From NCBI GenBank assembly GCA_029168955.1, contig JAPDOI010001514.1, forward strand, positions 107,268-171,267: a DNA stretch of 64,000 bases, given 5' to 3'. The DNA is from Aplectana chamaeleonis. Its lineage: Eukaryota > Nematoda > Chromadorea > Rhabditida > Cosmocercidae. Both the position numbers and the translations under genes were made by a program. Of this stretch, positions 12,901 to 21,900 are shown piece after piece. The notes under the pieces were generated by a model, which made no database searches, had not been told where the DNA came from, and saw nothing but the letters and a program-made list of their open reading frames with translations. The stretch's first letter is position 1, and every line of letters begins with the position of its first letter.

Positions 12901-15900
12901 TTCGGTTAATCGAGGACATGAACAAAGGAACAACAGCAGCAGTTCGTACACCTGTCGGATTTACGTCAGCTTTCGAGGTGAAAACAGGAGTAAGGCAAGG
13001 AGCCGTTGCAGGACCTTTCTTTTCAACTTCGCCGTTGATGACATCATGCGTAGAGTTGCAGAACAGTTTCCTGCGGATGTGATCCTAACACCATCAGGAC
13101 GCTCCTTGTCGACCTGGAGTACGCCGACGACATTGTGTTATTCGCTGAAAACAACGCAAAACTGCAAAGGATTGTGAACCTCGTTTCGAAGTATGCCGCA
13201 GCCTATGGACTTCGTCTTCGTCCCGACAAATGCAAGCAGATGTGGGTCTCTCAGAGGCCTTCAACTGGAGTTTGTGTGGACGGACAACGTATCGAACTGG
13301 TGGACGATTTGTTATTTGGGCTGTTTGCTGAAGAACGATGGTAGTTATGCAGCGGATATTCGACAACGATGTGCGAAAGCTACGTCTGCATTCAATTCTC
13401 TAACCAAGTGTTTGTGGTCTACCACCATCGCGAAGGAAGTCAAGTTGCGCGTCTACCTATCCGCTATTCGCCCTATCATGATGTACGGATCGGAGACGTG
13501 GGCAGCACCGAAAACGCAGATGGAAAGGTTGGATTGCACGGAGAGGAAGCTTTTAGGCGTTTGCTTGGATATTTCTGGCCGCGTGTATGCCATAACGAAG
13601 ACCTTTACAAGGAAATCGACGCAGTACATCAACGCTTGACACGAGGGAGGTGCCAGCATCTCCTAACGCCATCTCAAGCAGCAATGGAAAGTCGACTTCG
13701 ACTGCTCGGGCACATACTAAGAAGAACGCCGGATCGTCTCGTACAACACGCTTTAAAAATGCTTCCAAATCCTGTCTGGAAACGGCCACCTGGGCGTAGG
13801 CGAAAGTTCTGGACGGATGTGGTTAAAGAGGATTTAAAGTCACTCGGCATCGAAAGACAGTTCAGGCGCGATGTTTCGTTTCGCAGGAAATGGAATAGTG
13901 ACAGCTGGATGGAATGTGTTCAAATTGTGGCTGAAGACCGTGAAAAATGGACACGGCTGACTACTAGGACGGCACACCTCGGTGAAGATGCGGAATGACC
14001 GCGTCAGGCGAAAGCCAACCGATTAAGTCAAGTAAGTCAAATGCCAGTTTGTCTTCAGTTTGTCTTCGAGTCAAAGACCAGGCGCCGCCTGCTCGCCGTC
14101 GACGAAGACACGCTGTCATCCAATCGCGAAATCGCCGCGACCTGACGCTACTAACTGCCAACTGCTCGAAGCCATTTTTCAACGCTTTCACCGACTGGTG
14201 GCCTTTCTATGACTCAATCTCAGGCTAAACGCGCGGTGGCGGCCAATGAATCGCGCGGAGAGCTCACCTCTCAAACGTGGTACTTTTATGCAGGATTCGC
14301 ATTTTCGTTGCATGGAGTCCTCAAAAAAAAACTTTTGGTATTTTATTGATTAACAAATCAAACGTCGTTTTTCTCTGAAGAAAATGTCATGTAAAAATGA
14401 CAGCCTCGAGAAAAGTAGTTAGTTGAGAGCAATTTGAACGGTTAAGCTCGGCTAAAAAACTGATGAATTGTTCTGGAAAAAGGGATGAGTCGTCATTCTC
14501 ATCGGATGGTGAATGTGTGAAACCGGCCGAGAATTCAAGAGGCTGTCGGCTCTTTTAAAATAATTTATTTAGCGTGTTTTTCCATATTTGCAACAATTCG
14601 CCTTTTTTAATCAGGAAGGTGTAAGTCGGAAATTTCAAAAAATCACCTCACTCTAAAATGCGTTTCCTTGAACTCAAACTTTACTCGCATTTTCCACAGA
14701 AAAACCAATTGTTTTGGTTTGAAGAATTGTATTTTTTTAGTGCTGAGCGGCGATGGATTGCCAAAATTGAGCAAAATGGAGAATACATTTTCTCACGAAA
14801 AGCAGAATGCTCACAGAATTCAAAGCCCACAGTTCTCAAAAACAACTTTCCAATGAAACTAATAATTTGAACCCTTCCTAAAAATTTTCACGACAATAAT
14901 TTAGAAATAAGAAAAAATGTTCAAGAAATTCTAAAATTGTCTTTTTTTGGAAGAGAAGAAATCACCATTTACAGGGAGATCAATAAATGATGAAAACTCT
15001 GATATTTGAATTCCGTTTAACCCTGAACATTCATCTAAACAGAGCGAATTTCGGCGATTGAAGAACAATTTCAGAGAATCTTCATCCTTGGAATATGTAG
15101 ATATAATTTTTACCAAATAAAGCCATAATTCGTCTTTCAAATCGAGAAAAATAGATTATCGCGCTCAATTCTCATCTCTACAGTCACAAAACCGAGTGAA
15201 AATAGATTCTTGTTTAGGGAATAGAGAAATTCTCTGTTGAGGAATGTTTTTGGGACACTCACATTCACTACAGACCGAGGCCTGTGTTGAACGGCCCTCG
15301 CAAACTCGTGCCAGATACGAGGCAGTCTTTGGTGGGCGTGAGACAGTCGGCAATGCGAGCATCATTTCCTCGATCGGTGGCGAAGATCAATGGATAGAAG
15401 CAAGGATGAAAAACCCGTTAAGGATATCAATGAGCTTCACCGGGGTCTTTATTTTTGATAAGTCACTGCAGCGCTGCTGCTGCACTCGACACATCCCTCG
15501 CGAGAGAAAGATTATAAGAAAAAGAAAAGATCAAAAATGAGGAGCAGCAGTTGGGGCGAGAATAAAGAGCAGCAGTTGGGGAGAGAAGAGCAGCAGTTGG
15601 GGCCACAATGAGGAGCAGCAGTTGGGGCCACAATGAAGAGCAGCAGTTGGGGCGACGACTGGAGCAGTTGGGGCGACTGTAGCAGCAGGTGGGGCAACTG
15701 TACGAGCAGCAGTTGGGGCAGTGAGCGGAGCAAGAGGACACAACGTGCTGCCCTGGGCAGCAGTTGGGGGAACGAAAGGGGCTTACACCTCGACGAGTAA
15801 ATGCGTTAGTAATCCCCTCGTGCTGCCTTACTAAGCCGCGAGTATCTGAGTCATTATCAACTGCAAATCAAGGCGAGGGGGTGTACGAAATAGAGAAAAA

Positions 15901-18900
15901 ACACAATCGATCATGCCAGGGCAGCCGTTTGCTCGGCTTGGCTGCCTTCAATACGCAGCCAAATCGAAACTCAGTTACATGCGAGGTTTCCCTCGGTATT
16001 TCAAGTTACTTGCGAGATTCGGAAGTCGCAAGTATCGTGTTAATGACCGTGTAAGTTACTTGCCGGCCGCAAACCCACAAGTAACATAAAAAACTGAGAT
16101 AAGTCACAAGTAACTTGATTTTGGCTGGATATCTTGCAAGTAACTTGATTCGAAACTTCTGAGTTGGTCTGCCGCAGCCAGATCAAGGCGAAGAACACTG
16201 TTGTTCTTCTTTACAGGTTGCTGCCTGGTCGATCCACAAGTATCTGCAGTCTCTCGAAGGGCGCGATGTTGGATCTACTCCCCAGTTGCCGATGTTTTTC
16301 ACACCAATAGACGAAGTTAGTAATTCAAAATGTCTAGAAGGGAGTCGCTCTTCACCCTTGACGAAACGTGCATAGTTCGACTTCTTAGCACGATATTAAC
16401 GATAGAGAGAGCTGCCAGGAGATCAACCACCGCTGAAGGGTTCACGTTTTTGGAGGGTAGGAAAGAAGTTTGAAAGTTCTGCATATCCTACTTTAGAAGA
16501 CATAATTCCAACTTTTGAGCAAGTTTTGATCCTATGATCTGGCCTTGTAGGCAACGAACCCAAGATTTGCGGAATTTCCTCAGAAGGGAACTACTTGTGG
16601 TCAGACTGGCCATTCCGGATGAAATTTACTTTTCCAGGACCATTTTGGCGTAGAATCCGATCATGGTCTCCGCAGCTGCCTAAAACCACTCTGAAAAAAG
16701 TTATAGACGTTCTTCGTCAGATTTACGTGCCTATTGTGCCTTCCAAAAGGCGCATTAGCCTTTGGAAAATTCGGAAACGGGTCTTACAATTGTGCTCAGC
16801 GTCCAAAATTACCTCACTGAGCACATTTTGGGTAAAGGCACATTTTCCGATTTTTGCGCAGACTGTTCAGCGTAGCGTTTTGATATTCTACGAATTTTCG
16901 GTTTGGCGTTTGTTTTTACCAATCAGAGGGCGAAAGCGTTTTGAAAATGTTCCAGATTAGACTTAAAATACTTCGTTGGGTCATTTGGGGCGCTGATCAC
17001 GATTCTGGGGCTTATTTGTCGATTCTCCTAATCTTTCGACTTGATTCATTCAAAGCTCCCCGTCGGGGAGAAATTTGATGGCAAACCGAGGCTTTTGCCG
17101 ATTTCCGGAGTGCTGCGATAGATATGGCTCGAATTGTTGCTCTAGGGGTTATTTGGAGTTCTGATCACGAAGCTGAGGTCCGTTTATCGAGTTTTGACAG
17201 ATTACGGTAGATTACGGTGAACATACGGTAGTTTGGTGAAAGTCTCAGATGTAACTCAAAATTTGCATAGGGGGATATTCGGGGTGATAAATACGAATTT
17301 ACGTCCTATTGCCGATTTTCAAAATGCCAAGGTAGGTTTTGTCCCCTGAATGGCATGTACCTACCGTAACCTACAGTGAACCTCAGAAATTTGACAAACG
17401 TACTCCAGATTCGTTTTCACCACCCTAGATTACCTCTACATACAAGTTTTGAGCCAAATACGAAAATTTTTCAGAATACCCTAAATATTTCATGGAAGTT
17501 TTGAACCTGCACCTCGCCGCCAGGCTTTGAAAAACGCGTACACGCTTTTTTTAGAGTGGTTTTAGGCAGCTGCGAAAACCGTAATCGGATTCTACGCCAA
17601 AAACGGCTCTAGAGAAGTATATTCCATCTAGAATGACCAGACTGACTAAAAGTAGTTCCTTTGTCAGTTCAAGATATGATAGTCAATGTCTAGGGACTCC
17701 CTGGCTTCTCCATCAAGTGCAAGTTTTTGAACTCATAATAGGCAACGGAAGCGAGCGATGCGAACAAACAGATCCGAAAAAATTCAACTTGTTCATCACA
17801 TCTCTGCCTTTTAGGCTAAGAGGCTATGGGTCCTTGTTTGCAGGGGGAAGGGTAGGGTTGAGCGAATACAAAATCATAATTGTTTTTGGAGCGCCAATCA
17901 TTTTGGGACGAACCTAAAAAGAGCTAATTTCATAGTTTAGTGTCCCACTAATTATCAACTTCTGTTCAGGTTGACTTATCGGTAGAGCTGTGTGGTGTGA
18001 AATTCGAGAATCCATTTGGTTTGGCATCGGCCCCGCCAGTAACATCTGCACCAATGTGTCGTCGTGCTTTCGAACAAGGCTGGAGTTTCGTTGTGCTCAA
18101 AACAATGGTTCTCGATAAGGTAATGTTTTTGCTTTCCATAGACTTTCTTGAAGCAAAACAACCCACATAGTTAGGTTTCTGTGCCACCACGTTAACCCAA
18201 GTGTATCGTCCACAAAAAGCGCTTGGTTTGTGACCCATTTCGAAAACACCGAAATTTTATATGTCTCGGCCTTAAAGGCAGTGTCACCGATAAAAGCCAT
18301 GTCTGATTTTTTGGTGGAGATTGGCAGCTGCGATGTCTAGCGCAACCCTAACGTTGAAAAAACTAAAAAAAATGAGCTCGGAACGGTTCCCTACGGCCCC
18401 AAAGTTGGACAACCATCAGCTCGTCACACCCCACATGCACTTTCCACGCCCACCGACGTGAACAAATGAATGCTCGAGATTGTGAGATGAGCGATGATTT
18501 CCGATCTATAGCCCCGTTCTTCCCTTCATTCTCAACTTTTCTCTGTACTCAGGTCAGCTCGCATACATCGGTTGCAAATGACGGAAGTTACAAGCCTTGG
18601 ACAACTCGTCCACAATGCTTCCCTAGCTCAATTTTTGAGGGACCATAACTCCGTTCCTAGAAGGTCTTGTACGATTCCAAAAACATCATTGGAATCAGCA
18701 TGGGACCGTCTTCAAGATATGCGGAAAAGCAGGAAAACGATTCTAATCGTGAACACTGCCTTTAACATCAGGAGGACATTTTCTATAAAATCACCTTAAA
18801 ATCATCAAGTATCAAGAAGGTAAGTAGATAGTATATTGGCTACTGTCGTTCTCGGAGCCGAATTCCGGCCCGCATTTGCGGACAACGGATGATATTCGTG

Positions 18901-21900
18901 CTGGGATCACTTGGTAGCGGCACGATTACCCTTCTCCCAGCACGATTATTGTCGTGTTGCGTGAGCCACAGCTATAGACCACAATTGCGGACCGGAATTG
19001 GGCTCCAAGAACGAAGGTATGCTCAATCACCTGTATCACTACTGTTCAACCATCTGTCATTTTTTGCCTTAAACCGGGCATTGCCCTGCTCGTGCTCCGG
19101 GTGGATAACATACCAATCGGGGGTGCGCGGCAAGCAGAATAAATTTCGGCAAACAGCAAACCTCGAAATTAACTTTTACAATGTAATGAACCTTAAAACA
19201 CAAAAAAACGAAGCACATGCAGGCAAATTGTATGCTTTGCGCACAAGTTTCAAGATACTGCACTCGTCCTCAGGGCGTAAGTTTCAAAATTCTGGACACT
19301 CCACAGTGTCGCAATTACACATTCGGACTAGAGGTATAAGCATATTTCGCGGTTTTTGGCTGGAAAGGGTTATTTTCAACAAACGTTGACGGCGAGCCCA
19401 ACCAAAAATGCCCAGCAAACGACGCTCGCTGCACAACTCGGAGACCGACCACACTGCGCAGCTGCCTCTTTTGAACCTCGCCAAACGCGTTCATGCAAGG
19501 CTAATTATCAACAAGATCACCCGTAATGTACAGTCGGCACGGATGCAACGATACTTTGTGTTCCGTTGTGTGCGTTGGCGCAACCTCTGCATCTATCCTC
19601 ACATATGGGAACTATGTTATAAGGGTGGTGTGGTCGTTAGGTGGCCAAAGGGAGGGAGCGGCGAGCAATCAAGACACGGATATATCGGTGTGCATACGAG
19701 CCGCACCCAGAATCCGTTCAACAGCGTGGGGCCCTCACGCATTCTCATTTTTTCCTGTCTTTCCCCCTTATTTCACAACCCCTGCTATAAGTTATGAGTG
19801 AAGGGCAACGCACAATAAGAAGAGCAAAGTGTCAGTGCGATCTCTGCCGACTGTATGTTCGTAAGCCATCATTTGAACCAACAGATATCCTTCTTTGAGA
19901 GACTTTCTAACCAATTTCGATGGAGTTGAGGCTCAAAACTTCACAGGCGATTACACGGTGAAGAAGTTACGAAGGTCGAAAAACGGAATGAGAAACAGCT
20001 GCGTGGACGATGCTCTCAAGCGCTCAGCGTAGAGCCCACATGAATTTATACCAATGGGGTACCCTATAAAAATGTGTGTCCTATAAAATCCCCATCAGAC
20101 TTGGTCGGAAAACCGACTAAGACCGGGCGGAAAACCGACCTCGGTTGCATTGGTCCAGCCCTCGTGCCCGCGTAGAACAACAGACGCAAGCAGACGGTCG
20201 CAGACGTACTCATTGAACGGATTTCCTTCAACCGTCCGTCACAAATTCGGTGCCTATCAACCGGGTGAGACTCAGTCTATCGACCAACTCTGACGGAGGC
20301 CTGACACGGAAAACGTTACTTCAGGATCTGCCCACTAACGTGTCTCCGCGTACTGTCAGAGGATCGACAAGTGGGCCAAGATATGGTCCGAATCAGGTAC
20401 GCTACTGAAGTGAAGGTACGCGTATGCAGGATGTGATACTTTTTCATCCAGGGTGCCTTCATGAATATCGAACTGGTCACGGAGAAATCAGCCAAATATT
20501 GGTGCCAAGCAATGAGAGAACTGAAGCAAGATTTCCCTTCGAAAATTATTGTGGCTTCAATCATGTGCTCAAATAATAAGGTGAACTGCAAAGAGTACAT
20601 TTATATTTCTTTTCCATTTATTGTTAGTGAAGCAATTGTTAAATGAAGCCAAAGTGTTATCGTCTCGCAACTCTGATAGGCGTCTCTGGGTAACTCTTAA
20701 ATTTGATTAGGAAGACTGGTGCGAGCTAGCCAAGATGAGTGAGGAAGCGGGCGCCGACATGTTGGAATTAAATCTATCGTGTCCTCATGGAATGGCTGAA
20801 AAAGGTAAAGCACTCATGTTGCGTTCCACTTGGTGAATACATATCGCTTCATTAGGCGCTATTCATACTCCTCAACGCCAGCGCGCGGTGCGCGGGCGTG
20901 GCCCTACATTACGAACACTCTACGCGCGTCACGCGCCTGTGGGGACTATGCATATCCCAGCGGCGACGCCATGGCGGAGCGGAAAATGTGGGCTCTAACT
21001 TTTCCAAACAAGCAAATTCTGTACATTCGTCCACCATTATGATAGCAGAGGATAGTAATGGGATTGATTATCGAGAAACGGAACGAAATTGGTGATGGAT
21101 AATGATTAATAAGGAAAATGATCAAACGTCGTTACGGCCGTCACCGCCATGACGGAGCTGGCGTCACGCGCGTGCCGCGCTGGCGTTGCGGAATACGAAT
21201 ATCGCCTGAGGATTCCAAGACGATCTTTGGCGTGAAAGTTAGCGGGATGGGGGCTCTACACACAGAGGGAGGAGTTGTCCCCCTTTTACACTTCGACTTG
21301 TCACGCTACCCAATTCAAGTGAAGCTGTCTTATGTGGAACTAGAGTCGCAGAAGGCAAGACAACTCCTCCCGCAGTGTGTAGAGGGCCACTATCCCAGTT
21401 GGCACTTGAGAGAACGACAGTGATGGCCATCGAGTGACTGGTTTTGCGGAGGGATGACGTTCGCGTTGCGTGTTGTTGCAAAAGCGATTGCCAGCAAACC
21501 AACTGACTCCTCGTTCCAAAAAATCTGCATTGGAAACGAGTTATAAAAAAATGCGCTAAAATGCAGAAAAGCGCCAGCGCATGCGTTCTGACCAAACCAT
21601 CGGGTGATATTGCACCAGCCTATCGGCTTACTGATTGAATGACAAGAACGCCAGAGATGGGCGCTACGTGATTTCGAAATTGGGTGATGCCGTGCCGTCG
21701 TTTCCCCCTTTTCTATTTACTCCATCGCTAGTCGACTGTGCCCATTTTTTTAATTCGGGGGTTCAACTATTCCTGCGATCGACTGACAACTATGGACCGA
21801 CCTACAGTCCGAATAAATTGTGGTGAAATGAATGTGGTGGTAACCAGGCAGTTCCAAACAGATGTTAAAACATGAGCGTAATGGGAGAGTAACTCTAAAA

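Larger units (their letters stand above)
1248..16163. mobile_element. Possible large composite element bounded by short inverted ends and AAGTAACTT arrays
   Basis: Position 1248-1270 reads ctcagaggctttgaatcaag.. and 16141-16163, read on the minus strand, gives ctcagaagtttcgaatcaag..; both are followed inward by arrays rich in AAGTAACTT/AAGTTACTT. Together they bracket almost the whole long intron. No transposase or clear target-site duplication was found, so this could also be two remnants of one foldback family. Nested elements are listed separately. Confidence 0.3.
961..16216 (+). other. 15.3-kb DPYD intron filled with repeats
   Basis: Donor gtaccc at 961; acceptor ttctttacag ending at 16216. 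It is about ten times longer than any other DPYD intron here. Contents are itemised in separate entries: tandem arrays, at least seven foldback elements, a TTAA-ended element and a 3.3-kb retrotransposon. No host exon was recognised inside it on either strand. Confidence 0.85.

Noticed and set aside
15463..15743. Cys/Ser/Pro-rich minus-strand frames resembling a secreted cysteine-rich protein
   Set aside because: Arises from the gagcagcagttgggg minisatellite; all frames are low complexity and lack a signal peptide.
18889..19389. 166-codon plus-strand frame in a DPYD intron
   Set aside because: Starts inside a palindromic element and shows no recognisable domain.
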